Below the pieces are notes generated by a model, which worked only from the letters and a program-made list of their open reading frames with translations, ran no database searches and was not told the origin of the DNA. A program made the position numbers and the translations under genes. Shown here piece by piece: positions 8,671-17,365 of a stretch of DNA of 64,000 bases. Origin of the DNA: DASVBE01 sp963770375 (lineage in GTDB: Bacteria; Actinomycetota; Actinomycetes; Streptosporangiales; Streptosporangiaceae); NCBI GenBank assembly GCA_963770375.1, contig CAVYPM010000028.1, forward strand, positions 372,001 to 436,000. Reading direction: 5' to 3'. Every line of letters starts with the position of its first letter. The first letter of the stretch is position 1.

Positions 8671-9939
8671 CCAGCGCGCCGGACGCTGGTCGAGGTCCGG
8701 GCCGAGGTGCGCGGCTGGCTGGCGGCGAACTGGGATCCGGCGCTGAGCCTGCGGGAGTGGCGGGAGCGGCTGGCGGACTCCGGCTGGGCCTGCCCGTCCT
8801 GGCCGCGCGAATGGTGCGGCCGTGACCTGCCCGCCGGGCTGGCCGCCGTGGTGGCCGAGGAGATCAGCAGGGCCGGTGCGGTGTCCACGCCGGACGGGGT
8901 GGGCATGCAGATGGCCGCGCCGACGATCCTGGAGCACGGCGCCGGAGGAGCTGAAGCGGAAGTTCATCCGGCCGACGGTGACCGGGGAGATCACCTGGTG
9001 CCAGCTGTTCAGCGAGCCGGGCGCCGGTTCGGACCTGGCCGGGCTGACCACCCGGGCGACCAGGGCTCGACGGCGCCGACGGCGGCTGGGTGGTGACCGG
9101 GCAGAAGGTGTGGAACACCTCGGCGCCATCATGCGGACTTCGGCCTGCTGCTGGCCCGGACGGACTTCGGCGCGCCGAAGCACCGCGGGATCACGTACTT
9201 CGTGCTGCCGATGCACCAGCCGGGCGTGGAGGTCCGGCCGCTGCGGCAGATGAACGGCTACGCCTCGTTCAACGAGGTGTTCATGGAGCAGGCCAGGATC
9301 CCGGCCGGCCACGTGATCGGCGAGGTGGGCGGCGGCTGGAAAGCCGGGCTGACCACGCTGGCCCACGAGCGGCGGCTGGCGACCCGGCGGCCGCCGGCCG
9401 TGGCCCGGCCCACCGACGGCCTGGCCCTGCGCGAGGCAGCTTGCCGAGGCCGCCGAGGCCTACGCCCCGTACGTCTGGTATCCGCAGCGGGCCGGCCGCC
9501 CCGACCTGGTCGCCGAACGCGCCGCCGAGGCCGGGGCCGCCGGCGACCCGCTGATCCGCCAGGAGATCGTCAAGGCTCATCTCGCTGGCCTGGACCGCCC
9601 GGTGGACCGCCCAGCGGGCCGCGGCTGCGCGCGCGGCGGGCCGGCCGCCGGGCCCGGAGGGCTCGCTCGGCAAGCTGGCGAGCAGCAACATCGCCCGGCC
9701 GGCGGCCCGGGTGCACGCGCTGATCACCGGCGCCGGCCGGCCTGCTCGCCGGCCCGGACAGCCCGCACGACGGCATCATCAGCGAGATCATGCTGTCGGT
9801 GCCCGCGGTGTCGATCGCCGGCGGCACCGACCAGATCCAGCGGACGATCATCGGCGAGCGGATCCTCGGCTTTCCCCGGGATCCCGGGCCCGACCGCGAC
9901 ACGCCGTTCCGCGATATCCCCCGGGCCACCGAACGGTAA
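8667..9939 (+). pseudogene. Acyl-CoA dehydrogenase (FadE type), about seven frameshifts
   Basis: Pieces of one FadE-like enzyme are spread across all three frames: GWLAANWDPALSLREW, GWACPSWPREW, the signature QLFSEPGAGSDLAGL, VVTGQKVWNTSA, HQPGVEVRPLRQMNGYASF, GGGWKAGLTTLAHER, GSLGKLASSNIAR, and the FAD-site GGTDQIQRTIIGERILGFPR. Breaks fall near 8690, 8943, 9068, 9130, 9434, 9603 and 9740. Every one shifts the frame +1 (equivalent to -2), and almost all can be repaired by one GC. It is a paralogue of the intact dehydrogenase at 12845. The enzyme oxidises acyl-CoA to 2-enoyl-CoA using FAD, which the preceding hydratase would process. Probably a real gene damaged in the consensus; true decay is possible. 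Confidence 0.75.
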
Positions 9940-9962
9940 CTCCGCCCGCGAAGGAGCAGCAC

Positions 9963-10853
9963 ATGACCGGCAACCCCCTTCGCCCGGCCGGGCCTGCGCC
10001 GTCACCACGCCCGGCCCAGACGGGCTCTGGCCCGTGCGTTCCAGCCGACGGGCGCGTGCGGGACGGACAGCTGGACCGGGACGGCGCCACGATCAGCTAC
10101 TCGGTGTGCGCCGCCGCGGACGGCCAGGCGGCCGGCGGCCCGCCGCTGCTGCTGACCCACGGCTACGGGGCGTCGGCGGCCATGTGGCAGGGCAACCTGG
10201 CCGCCCTGAGCGCCGGCCGGACCGTGATCACCTGGGACATCTGCGGGCACGGGCGCACGAGCTCGCCCGCTGACCCGGCCCGGTACAGCGAGGCCGGCAG
10301 CGTGGCCGACATGGCCGCGGTCCTCGGCGCCTGCGGCACCCAGCGGGCCGTCGTGGGCGGGCTGTCCCTGGGCGGCTACCTGTCGCTGGCCTTCTGGCTG
10401 CGGCACCCGGACCGGGTGGCGGCGCTCGTCCTCTGCGACACCGGCCCCGGCTACCGCCGCGACGAGCCCCGCGACCAGTGGAACGCCCGCGCGCTGGCCC
10501 GGGCCGACGCGCTCGAGCGGCGTGGCGCCGAGGCGCTCAGCAACAGCCCCGAGGTCCCCGGCACCGGCCAGAACCTGCGCGGCCTGGCCCTGGCTGCGCG
10601 GGGCATCCTGACCCAGCGCGACGCCCGCGTGCTCGAGTCGCTGCCCGGGATCACGGTCCCGGTCCTGGTCGTGGTGGGCGCCAACGACACCCCGTTCCGC
10701 GCCGCGGCCGACTACATGGCGAGCAAGATCCCCGGCGCCACCCTGGCCGTGCTCGCCAACGCCGGCCACGCCGCCAACATGGACCAGCCCGCCGCGTTCA
10801 ACGCGGCCGTCCTCGATTTCCTCGGCACCCTCCCGTCCGCCGCGCCCGGCTAG
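9963..10853 (+). CDS. Alpha/beta hydrolase
   Basis: 296 residues, with ATG 9963 set by GAAGGAG 6 nt upstream. The fold is clear: oxyanion LLTHGYGAS, nucleophile elbow GLSLGG, an acid in VVVGANDTPF, and the catalytic His in NAGHAANMDQP. It most resembles 3-oxoadipate enol-lactonase or meta-cleavage hydrolases in the alpha/beta superfamily. It lies 23 nt after the acyl-CoA dehydrogenase stop and is likely in the same operon. It would hydrolyse an ester, lactone or C-C bond of an intermediate of the local catabolic route. The substrate is not readable. Confidence 0.85.
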   Translation: MTGNPLRPAGPAPSPRPAQTGSGPCVPADGRVRDGQLDRDGATISYSVCAAADGQAAGGPPLLLTHGYGASAAMWQGNLAALSAGRTVITWDICGHGRTSSPADPARYSEAGSVADMAAVLGACGTQRAVVGGLSLGGYLSLAFWLRHPDRVAALVLCDTGPGYRRDEPRDQWNARALARADALERRGAEALSNSPEVPGTGQNLRGLALAARGILTQRDARVLESLPGITVPVLVVVGANDTPFRAAADYMASKIPGATLAVLANAGHAANMDQPAAFNAAVLDFLGTLPSAAPG

Positions 10854-11462
10854 CCCAGCAGGCGTCAGCCGCGCTCCCCTGGCTCAGAACAGCGGGACCG
10901 CGCCAGAACCCGCCTGCTTCCTGGCCGGCCTGCCGGATCCAGGCAACTGCGATGGCGCCGGCATCCATTACTGGGTGCGGTCCTCTTCGATGTGCCTGCG
11001 CTATGTGGCCCGGCGGGCGGGCCCCGGGACACGGGCCAGCCGTGCCTGCCGCGCGGCACGCGTCCCGGGTCATGGCGGCGTGCGGCGCGCTGGGCCTGGG
11101 CACAGGCAGGCAGGTCCACCCGCGCCGAGGCGCTTGATGATCCGCTGACCATGCATGACCCAGTGCCCGCAGGACACCGTGCTGCTGCGCCGGGCCTTCA
11201 TCGACCGGACCGGCTTCAGCCGCGATCGCGGTAAGTCAGCGCAGATACCAGGATTGCCGCCGGCCATTCCGCCTCCCTTGACAGCGGGTGATCTCTTGTA
11301 GAACATAATATCGAATTGTGGTGCTGAGAGGGACTGATTTATGGTTCAGAAAGGCGGTGGCCATTGCTCCCCCGGTGCGACCGGAGCGCCAGCCCGCGTT
11401 CCTGGCGGCCTGGCCGGATACCCAGGACCGCTAGGCCGCCACCGAACCATCCGTACACCTCA
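10854..11462. other. Intergenic gap with AT-rich patch
   Basis: About 600 bases between the hydrolase and the CoA transferase stop. It holds the zinc-ribbon remnant on the minus strand and, at 11285-11345, the lowest GC stretch of this part of the window, including CATAATAT. A 41-codon ORF at 11341-11466 follows but has no recognisable product. Confidence 0.4.
11030..11267 (-). pseudogene. Small zinc-ribbon-like protein, frame-broken
   Basis: On the minus strand the DNA encodes SRLKPVRSMKARRSSTVSCGHWVMHGQRI and, after a shift, WTCLPCAQAQRAA. The spacing C-G-H ... C-x-x-C looks like a small zinc finger. The start, end and exact breakpoints (about 11115) are uncertain. It is the only gene-like content in the gap 10854-11462. 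The rest of that gap is non-coding, with a conspicuous AT-rich patch at 11285-11345. Confidence 0.35.
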
Positions 11463-12797
11463 CTAGGTGCCCGGCTGAGGCCGGCGGGCAGCGCGCGTAC
11501 CGGGCCGGGACCGCACCGCGCCCTCGTGCTGCAGCCGGGAAATCTCGGCGGCGGTCAGGCCGAGCTCGGCGAGGACCTCCTCGTTGTGCTCACCGGGCAG
11601 CGGCGCCGGGCGCCGCACCGACGCCGGGGTGCGGCCGAACCGGACCGGCGGCGGGATCACCCGGTAGCGGCCGGCCACCGGATGATCAGCTTCGGGCAGC
11701 GCGCTGACGAGTTCGTCCAGGGTGGCGACCGGGCTGGCCGGGATGCCGTGCCGGTGCAGGAGGTCCAGCCACTCGGCCGTGGTGCGGTGCCGCAGGATGC
11801 CGCGCACCTGCCGGTACAGGAAATCCGAGTGCTCGATGCGGGACCGCCCGTCCGCGTACCGCGCGTCACCGATCAGTTCCGGCCGCCCGCCGACGGCAAA
11901 CAGGAAGTCGTAGTGCTCCCGTGAATAAGGCAGGACCGCGATCCAGCCGTCCGCCGTTTGCTGCGGCCGCCGTTCGGGGGTGAGGATGCGCTGGTAGCCG
12001 ACGGGTCCCACGGGCGGCTGCGGGATCGCCGCCGCGCCGTGCTCGACCAGCAGGAACGCCGACACCGTGTCGGCCATCGGGATCTCGATCTGCTGGCCCT
12101 CGCCGGTACGCTCCCGGTGCAGCAGCGCCGCCAGAACCGCGTACACGATGGTCAGGCCGGACACCTTGTCGGCGAAGATCGTCGGCATCAGCCCGGGCGC
12201 TCCGCTCACCCGGCGGGCCAGGTCGGCGACGCCGCTGGCGGCCTGCACGATGTCGTCGTAGGCGGCCTCGCCGCCGCGGGGCGAGTCGGCCGCCCAGCCG
12301 TGGGCGCGGCAGTACACGACGTCCGGCCGGACCGCGGCGATGTCGTCGTACGCGGCGCCCAGCCGGGCCAGCGGCCCGGGCCGCAGGTTCGTGACGAACA
12401 CGTCGCAGCGCGCGGCCAGCCGGAGCAGGATCGCGCGTCCGCCGGCGGACTTCAGGTCGAGGTCGATGTTGCGCTTGTTGCGGAGGAGGTTCAGCGAGAC
12501 ACCAGAGAGGTAGGGGTGCGGCCCGGCGCCCATCGCCCGGTTGGTGTCGCCCCGGGCGCTCTCAACCGTCACCACGTCCGCGCCGAGATCACCCAGGATC
12601 GCCGTGGCCAGCGGCCCCATCACCACCGACGTCAGGTCCAGCACCCGCACCCCAGCCAGCGGCCCGCCGGCCGCCTGGCCGCCGGCCGCCGCCACCCCGC
12701 CGGCCGCGGCTGCCCCGCCGGCCGCCGCCCCGCCGGCCGCCGGCCCCGTCCCCGCCGGGAACCGGCCATTTTCAGCACCGTCGGGAAGCTCGGGCAC
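11463..12797 (-). CDS. CaiB/BaiF class III CoA transferase
   Basis: 444 residues. Formyl-CoA:oxalate CoA-transferase family: VLDLTSVVMGPLATAILGDLGADVVTVE, NLRPGPLARLG and AYDDIVQAASGVADL, the last holding the expected catalytic aspartate region, then QIEIPMADTV and the C-terminal PLPGEHNEEVLAELGL. It moves CoA between organic acids, activating a substrate for the neighbouring dehydrogenases. The first about 45 residues are an unusual Ala/Gly tract encoded by a CCGCCGGCCG-type repeat, and may be partly untranslated. It is divergent from the FadE pair at 12845 and shares the palindrome at 12814. Family assignment is firm; the substrate is unknown. Confidence 0.88.
   Translation of the reverse strand: MPELPDGAENGRFPAGTGPAAGGAAAGGAAAAGGVAAAGGQAAGGPLAGVRVLDLTSVVMGPLATAILGDLGADVVTVESARGDTNRAMGAGPHPYLSGVSLNLLRNKRNIDLDLKSAGGRAILLRLAARCDVFVTNLRPGPLARLGAAYDDIAAVRPDVVYCRAHGWAADSPRGGEAAYDDIVQAASGVADLARRVSGAPGLMPTIFADKVSGLTIVYAVLAALLHRERTGEGQQIEIPMADTVSAFLLVEHGAAAIPQPPVGPVGYQRILTPERRPQQTADGWIAVLPYSREHYDFLFAVGGRPELIGDARYADGRSRIEHSDFLYRQVRGILRHRTTAEWLDLLHRHGIPASPVATLDELVSALPEADHPVAGRYRVIPPPVRFGRTPASVRRPAPLPGEHNEEVLAELGLTAAEISRLQHEGAVRSRPGTRAARRPQPGT
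12661..12745. repeat. GC-only imperfect tandem repeat inside the CoA-transferase N-terminus
   Basis: About five imperfect copies of a CCGCCGGCCGC unit at 13-18 nt spacing, encoding the Gly/Ala tract. It is a slippage-prone segment, so length variation between strains is likely. Confidence 0.5.
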
Positions 12798-12813
12798 GCC
12801 GGCACCGCCTAGT

Positions 12814-12834
12814 GTTTCGATAAAGATGTCGATA
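12814..12834. promoter_or_regulatory. Operator-like palindrome, copy 2, overlapping FadE -10
   Basis: TTTCGATAAAGATGTCGATAT, matching the site at 7789 in TCGA-N8-TCGA spacing and in most spacer bases. It fills the 47-bp divergent promoter of the CoA transferase and the FadE pair. The overlapping TATCAT (12833-12838) lies 6 nt before the GTG at 12845. Confidence 0.6.
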
Positions 12835-12844
12835 TCATAAGCGC

Positions 12845-14230
12845 GTGGTCGGACCGGGCAGAGAACAGACGACGGAGCCGGCTGCGACCGCCGGCGCTAC
12901 GACAGCCAACGGTGCCGCCGAGCCCACGGAACAAGGGGTTCGCGCGCAGGTCACCCAGTGGATCGAAGAGAACTTCGACCCCGAACAGAGCCTGCACACC
13001 TGGCTCGGCAAGCTAGCCGACTCCGGCTGGGCGCAGCCCAGCTGGCCACGCCAGTGGTACGGCCAGGGCCTCCCAGCCGACCTGGCCGCCACGGCGTGGG
13101 CCGAGTTCAACAAGGCCGGCGCCCCTGGCCCGCCCGCAGGCCTCGCCGTCATGCTCGCCGCGCCGACGATCATGACGCACGGCACCGACGAGCTGAAGAA
13201 ACGCTTCGTCCGCAACATCCTCACCGGCGACGAGGCCTGGTGCCAGCTGTTCAGCGAGCCCGGCGCCGGCTCCGACCTGGCCGGCCTCCAGACCCGAGCC
13301 CGCCTCGACGGCGACGAGTACGTCATCGACGGCCAGAAGGTCTGGACGTCCGGCGGGCTCACCGCGGACTACGGGATGCTCCTCGCCCGCACCGACCCTG
13401 ACGTGCCCAAGCACCAGGGCATCAGCTACTTCGCGTTCAACATGGACCAGCCTGGCGTCGAGGTCCGCCCGCTGATCCAGATGACCGGCGAGTCCGGGTT
13501 CAGCGAAGTCTTCATGACCGGCGCACGCGTCCCCGCGAACCATCTCATCGGCCAGCTCAACGGCGGCTGGACGGTCGCCCTGGCCACGCTGAACTTCGAG
13601 CGCACCGGCCTGGGCGCCGGGGCCGGCGCCGGCTTCCGCCTGTCCACCCCCGGCGGCAAGCGCGCGATGAAGCAGCTTCAGGAAACCTCGGTCGGCGAGT
13701 ACGTCAAGGCCGTCCGCGCCCGTGCCCGCAGCTTCGGCACCAACAGCAGCGCGATGATCGGCGGCAGCGTCAGCGCGCTGGTCACGCTGGCCCGCGAGCT
13801 CGGCCACGAGCAGGACCCAGCGGTGCGCCAGGAGATCGTCCGCGCCCACACGCTGGCCGCGGTCAACGGCTGGAACGGCCAGCGCGCCCGCGCCGCCCTC
13901 CAGGCCGGCGGCCGCCCGGGCCCCGAGGCCTCCCTCGGCAAGCTCATGGCCTCGCGCATCGCGCGCCAGTGGCGCGACACCGCGTCCCTCGTGGCCGGCG
14001 AACGCGGGATGCTGGCCGGCGACGACGGCCCGCTGAACGGTGCCGTCGCGATCCAGCTGCTCGCCACCCCGGCCCCGGCCATCTACGGCGGCTCGGACCA
14101 GATCCAGCACAACATCATCGGCGAGCGTGTCCTGGGCCTGCCCCGGGAACCTGACATGTCGAAGAACGTCCCGTTCCGGCAGCTCAAGGTCGGGACCCAG
14201 AAGGCGGACCCGGGCGAGGCAGCGCGATGA
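12845..14230 (+). CDS. Acyl-CoA dehydrogenase, first subunit of a FadE pair
   Basis: 461 residues. FAD-dependent oxidation of acyl-CoA to enoyl-CoA. Visible: WIEENFDPEQSLHTWLGKL, QLFSEPGAGSDLAGL, DGQKVWTSGG, MDQPGVEVRPL, NGGWTVALATLNFER, and the C-terminal GGSDQIQHNIIGERVLGLPR. The TGA overlaps the ATG of a second dehydrogenase (ATGA), the arrangement of actinobacterial alpha2-beta2 dehydrogenases such as those of cholesterol side-chain breakdown. GTG 12845 is 6 nt after TATCAT, so the transcript is probably leaderless. The substrate is unknown; steroid, branched-chain or alicyclic acyl-CoAs are all possible. Confidence 0.9.
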   Translation: MVGPGREQTTEPAATAGATTANGAAEPTEQGVRAQVTQWIEENFDPEQSLHTWLGKLADSGWAQPSWPRQWYGQGLPADLAATAWAEFNKAGAPGPPAGLAVMLAAPTIMTHGTDELKKRFVRNILTGDEAWCQLFSEPGAGSDLAGLQTRARLDGDEYVIDGQKVWTSGGLTADYGMLLARTDPDVPKHQGISYFAFNMDQPGVEVRPLIQMTGESGFSEVFMTGARVPANHLIGQLNGGWTVALATLNFERTGLGAGAGAGFRLSTPGGKRAMKQLQETSVGEYVKAVRARARSFGTNSSAMIGGSVSALVTLARELGHEQDPAVRQEIVRAHTLAAVNGWNGQRARAALQAGGRPGPEASLGKLMASRIARQWRDTASLVAGERGMLAGDDGPLNGAVAIQLLATPAPAIYGGSDQIQHNIIGERVLGLPREPDMSKNVPFRQLKVGTQKADPGEAAR

Positions 14231-15381
14231 TTTTCTCGTTCAGCGAAGAGCACGGCGAGCTCCGCGACGGGCTGCGCCGGTTCCTGACCGACAAGTCCCC
14301 GTCCGCCGAGGTCCGGCGGCTGATGGACACGGACGGGGGCTACGACCCGAAGGTCTGGCAGCAGCTGGCCCAGCAGCTCGGGGTCACCGGGCTGACGATC
14401 CCGGAGAAGTTCGGCGGTCTCGGCTACGGCGCGGTCGAGCAGGCCATCGTGCTCGAGGAAATGGGCCGCGCGCTGCTCTGCGCGCCCTACCTGAGCACCG
14501 CCGTCCTCGCCACGTCGGCCCTGCTGGCCAGCGGCGACGCGGCCGCGCAGGAGCAGCACCTGCCCGGCATCGCCGAGGGCACGACGATCGCCACCCTGGC
14601 CGTGCCCGAGGACGACGGCCACTGGGACACCGCCGCGATGACCACCCGGGCGACCAGGGAGGCCGGCGGCGCCGGCTGGCGCCTCGACGGCCGCAAGTCG
14701 TTCGTGCTCGACGGGAACACCGCCGACCTGATCATCGTCGCCGCCCAGGCCGACGGCGGCCCGTCACTGTTCGCCGTGGCGGGCGACGCGGACGGCCTGA
14801 CCCGCCAGCCGCTGGAGACCCTCGACCGGACCCGCAAGCTCGCCCGCCTGGACCTGGCCTCCGCACCCGCCCAGCTGATCGGCACCGAGGGCGGCGCCGC
14901 CGCCGCGGTCCGCCGGACGCTCCAGGTCAGCGCCGCCGCCCTGGCCGCCGAGCAGGTCGGCGGCGCGCAGCGCTGCCTGGACATGAGCGTCGAGTACGCC
15001 AAGCTGCGCATGCAGTTCGGCCGGCCGATCGGCGGCTTCCAGGCGATCAAGCACATGTGCGCGGACATGCTGCTCGAGGTCGAGTCGGCCCGGTCGGCGG
15101 CCTACTACGCGGCGTGGGCCGTGGCCGAGGACTCCGACGAGCTGCCGCTGGTGGCCAGCCTGGCCAAGGCCTACTGCTCGGAGGCGTACTTCCGGGCCGC
15201 CGCCGACAACATCCAGATCCACGGCGGCATCGGCTTCACCTGGGAGCACGACGCGCACCTGTACTACCGGCGGGCCAAGTCGTCGGAGCTGATGCTGGGC
15301 ACGCCCAGCGAGCACCGGGAGATCGCCGCCACGTACCTGATCGACGAGCCGGCCGGCCGCTCCCCCGCCGACGCGGGCTAG
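14227..15381 (+). CDS. Acyl-CoA dehydrogenase, second subunit of the FadE pair
   Basis: 384 residues, ATG overlapping the previous stop. Visible: FSEEHGELRDGLRRFL, GGLGYGAVEQAIVLEEMGRAL, VEYAKLRMQFGRPIGGFQAIKH and IQIHGGIGFTWEHDAHLYYRRA, the C-terminal dehydrogenase signature. Actinobacterial pairs of this type form heterotetramers in which FAD-binding and catalytic residues come from different subunits. It closes the operon, followed by about 240 bp with no gene. Confident family call; the pairing role is inferred from overlap and known homologous pairs. Confidence 0.9.
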   Translation: MIFSFSEEHGELRDGLRRFLTDKSPSAEVRRLMDTDGGYDPKVWQQLAQQLGVTGLTIPEKFGGLGYGAVEQAIVLEEMGRALLCAPYLSTAVLATSALLASGDAAAQEQHLPGIAEGTTIATLAVPEDDGHWDTAAMTTRATREAGGAGWRLDGRKSFVLDGNTADLIIVAAQADGGPSLFAVAGDADGLTRQPLETLDRTRKLARLDLASAPAQLIGTEGGAAAAVRRTLQVSAAALAAEQVGGAQRCLDMSVEYAKLRMQFGRPIGGFQAIKHMCADMLLEVESARSAAYYAAWAVAEDSDELPLVASLAKAYCSEAYFRAAADNIQIHGGIGFTWEHDAHLYYRRAKSSELMLGTPSEHREIAATYLIDEPAGRSPADAG

Positions 15382-15621
15382 CGCGGGCGCGCGGCCGCAC
15401 CGCCGCGTTCCGGCGAAAGATCGTTGAGGGATACGGTGCCGGGGGCGCGGGCCCCGTCCCCGGACACCGGTCATCCGCGGCGCGGGTCAGCACGGCGGAG
15501 CCGGCTCGCCGGCGCCGCGGACGGGCACGGCGCGGGCACGGGCAGCACCGGCCGCGGACGAGGTCGTGCGGATGTGCCCGAAGCTGGCGTGGCGAGAACA
15601 GGGCACGGCCCGGCCGGGGCG

Positions 15622-16542
15622 CTATGGCGGGAGCCGGCCCCCGCCAACCAGGACGGCGCGTCCCGGGACGCGGCCGGCCCGGCGCATCGCGGCGGCCGCG
15701 GCGCGCTGGCCGGCCAGGTACTTGTCCAGGAAGTCCACGGTGACCCTGGCGACCAGCGGCTCAGGCGGCCTGCGGCCCTCGTAGGGCGCCAGGTGCCCGG
15801 CTCCGGGCAAGTCGAGGTAGAAACGCGGGCCTGACGCATCCGCCCGGTACATGGCGAGGCTGTCCGACGGCGGGTTGATGGCGTCGGCGCTGCCCTGGAC
15901 GAACAGGACGGGCGGCGTGCCCTTCCCGAAGTACGAGCCGCCCAGCGGCGGCCACTGCGCGCCCGCCAGCACGATGGCGGCCCGGACGGCGCGGTCGCGG
16001 CAGCAGCTGCCCGCGGCCAAGGCGGCTACCGTGTCGCCGCCGTCGGAGTGCCCGGCCACGGCGATCCTGGCCGGGTCGACCAGCCCGGTCAGGGACCCGT
16101 GCGGCCGGCGCCCGGCGGCCACCAGCCGGCTGATCACGAAGGCCATGTCGGACGGCTGGTTCGCCAGGTCGTCCTCGGCGGGATCGGGGGTCCTGCAGTT
16201 GGTGAGCGGGAAGTCGGGGGCGGCGACTACGTAGCCCGCGCTGGCCCAGGCGCGGAGGAGGGGCCGGTAGCTGCTGGCGCACTGCAGGTAGCCAGGCGCG
16301 AAGACCACGAGCGGGAAAGGCCCATCGGCGGGTTGGAGCTGCAGTGCGCCGGATACAGGACGTGCGGGCAGCGCCTGCCCGGCGCCGCCGGCCGGGCAGC
16401 CGGCTATCTCCAGGGGTGAGCGCGGACGCCAGTCCCCGGACGGGCAGCCGTGACCGGCGCGTGGCGGGCTGACCGACGCGCTCGGCGCTGGCCGAGGCCC
16501 CGTAGCCGCGGGGCGATGGCCGGCCAGGCTGCGGTGTCTCAT
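15622..16542 (-). CDS. Alpha/beta hydrolase (lipase or dienelactone-hydrolase-like)
   Basis: About 306 residues. Visible: VVFAPGYLQCASSYRPLLRAWASAGYVV, the nucleophile elbow AGHSDGG, an acid strand VLFVQGSADAINPP, and the late His in GAGHLAPYEG. The N-terminal 60 residues are low-complexity and may hold a weak leader. A longer form starting at 16605 would overlap the divergent methyltransferase start at 16571, so ATG 16542 is chosen. It resembles actinobacterial chlorophyllase/PET-hydrolase-like esterases. Substrate not readable. Confidence 0.75.
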   Translation of the reverse strand: MRHRSLAGHRPAATGPRPAPSASVSPPRAGHGCPSGDWRPRSPLEIAGCPAGGAGQALPARPVSGALQLQPADGPFPLVVFAPGYLQCASSYRPLLRAWASAGYVVAAPDFPLTNCRTPDPAEDDLANQPSDMAFVISRLVAAGRRPHGSLTGLVDPARIAVAGHSDGGDTVAALAAGSCCRDRAVRAAIVLAGAQWPPLGGSYFGKGTPPVLFVQGSADAINPPSDSLAMYRADASGPRFYLDLPGAGHLAPYEGRRPPEPLVARVTVDFLDKYLAGQRAAAAAMRRAGRVPGRAVLVGGGRLPP

Positions 16543-16558
16543 GCTGGCAAGCCCTGGG

Positions 16559-16564
16559 TAATCT
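16559..16564 (+). promoter_or_regulatory. -10 box for leaderless methyltransferase transcript
   Basis: TAATCT, 6 nt upstream of ATG 16571, with no ribosome site between. Confidence 0.45.
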
Positions 16565-16570
16565 TCGGGA

Positions 16571-17365
16571 ATGACCTCCGAAAAGACACTAGCAAATGAC
16601 CCCAAATCTAACGGGCGGCCCGCCGGGCGCTGGCTGGCGCACTACGCCACCAGGCACGCGGTCCGCCGCCAGCGCCGCGTCTGGTCGGGCCGTGTCGCCA
16701 GCTGGGACCAGCACAGCTCGGCGGGCCTGACCGAGGTCACCGCGGCCGTGCTGGGCGCGGCGGACGCCGGGCCCCAGACCCGGGCTGTCGATCTCGGCTG
16801 CGGTACCGGCCAGCTCAGCCTGCCGCTCGCGCTGGCCGGGGCTCACGTTCTGGCCGTGGACGTCAGCTCGGGGATGATCCGGCGGCTGCAGTCCGAGGCA
16901 CGGCAGCGCCAGGCCATGACCCTGGAGGCTCTGGCGCTGCCGATCGAGGAGCTCGTGCTGCCACCTGAGAGCGTTGACCTGGTGATCTCCAGCTATGCCC
17001 TGCATCACCTGCGGAACGCCGACAAGGCTCGCCTGGTGTCGGCGGCCTACGAGTGGCTGCGGCCTGGCGGGCGGCTGGTCGTGGCCGACGTGATGTTCGG
17101 CCGCGGCGGGTCGAGCCGGGACCGGGCCATCATCGGGTCCAAGGTCCGCGCGCTGGCCCGCAAGGGCGCTGGCGGCTGGTGGCGGATCGCCAAGAACGCC
17201 GCCCGCTACCTGCTGCGGGTACAGGAGCGGCCGGTATCGATGACGGCCTGGACGGCCATGCTGACCCGCAGCGGCTTCGCTCAGGTAACCGCGACCGGGA
17301 TCATCGCCGAGGCCGCACTCGTGACCGGCCGCAAGCCGGATCTGCCTGCTGCCCCCAGGCCATGA
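16571..17365 (+). CDS. Class I SAM-dependent methyltransferase
   Basis: 264 residues. The SAM site is VDLGCGTGQLSLPLALAG, with a post-II acidic LAVDVSSGM, motif IV DLVISSYALHHL and WLRPGGRLVVADV, as in UbiE/Methyltransf_11 proteins. A basic C-terminal helix region follows (SKVRALARKGAGGWWRIAKNAARYLLRVQ), which could bind membrane or a lipid substrate. The stop overlaps the ATG of the next gene (ATGA), starting a three-gene run with the secreted protein and a DoxX-like protein. Acceptor unknown. Confidence 0.85.
   Translation: MTSEKTLANDPKSNGRPAGRWLAHYATRHAVRRQRRVWSGRVASWDQHSSAGLTEVTAAVLGAADAGPQTRAVDLGCGTGQLSLPLALAGAHVLAVDVSSGMIRRLQSEARQRQAMTLEALALPIEELVLPPESVDLVISSYALHHLRNADKARLVSAAYEWLRPGGRLVVADVMFGRGGSSRDRAIIGSKVRALARKGAGGWWRIAKNAARYLLRVQERPVSMTAWTAMLTRSGFAQVTATGIIAEAALVTGRKPDLPAAPRP

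Noticed and set aside
11341..11466. A 41-codon plus-strand ORF after the AT-rich patch
   Set aside because: No ribosome site and no recognisable product; it runs into the convergent CoA-transferase end.
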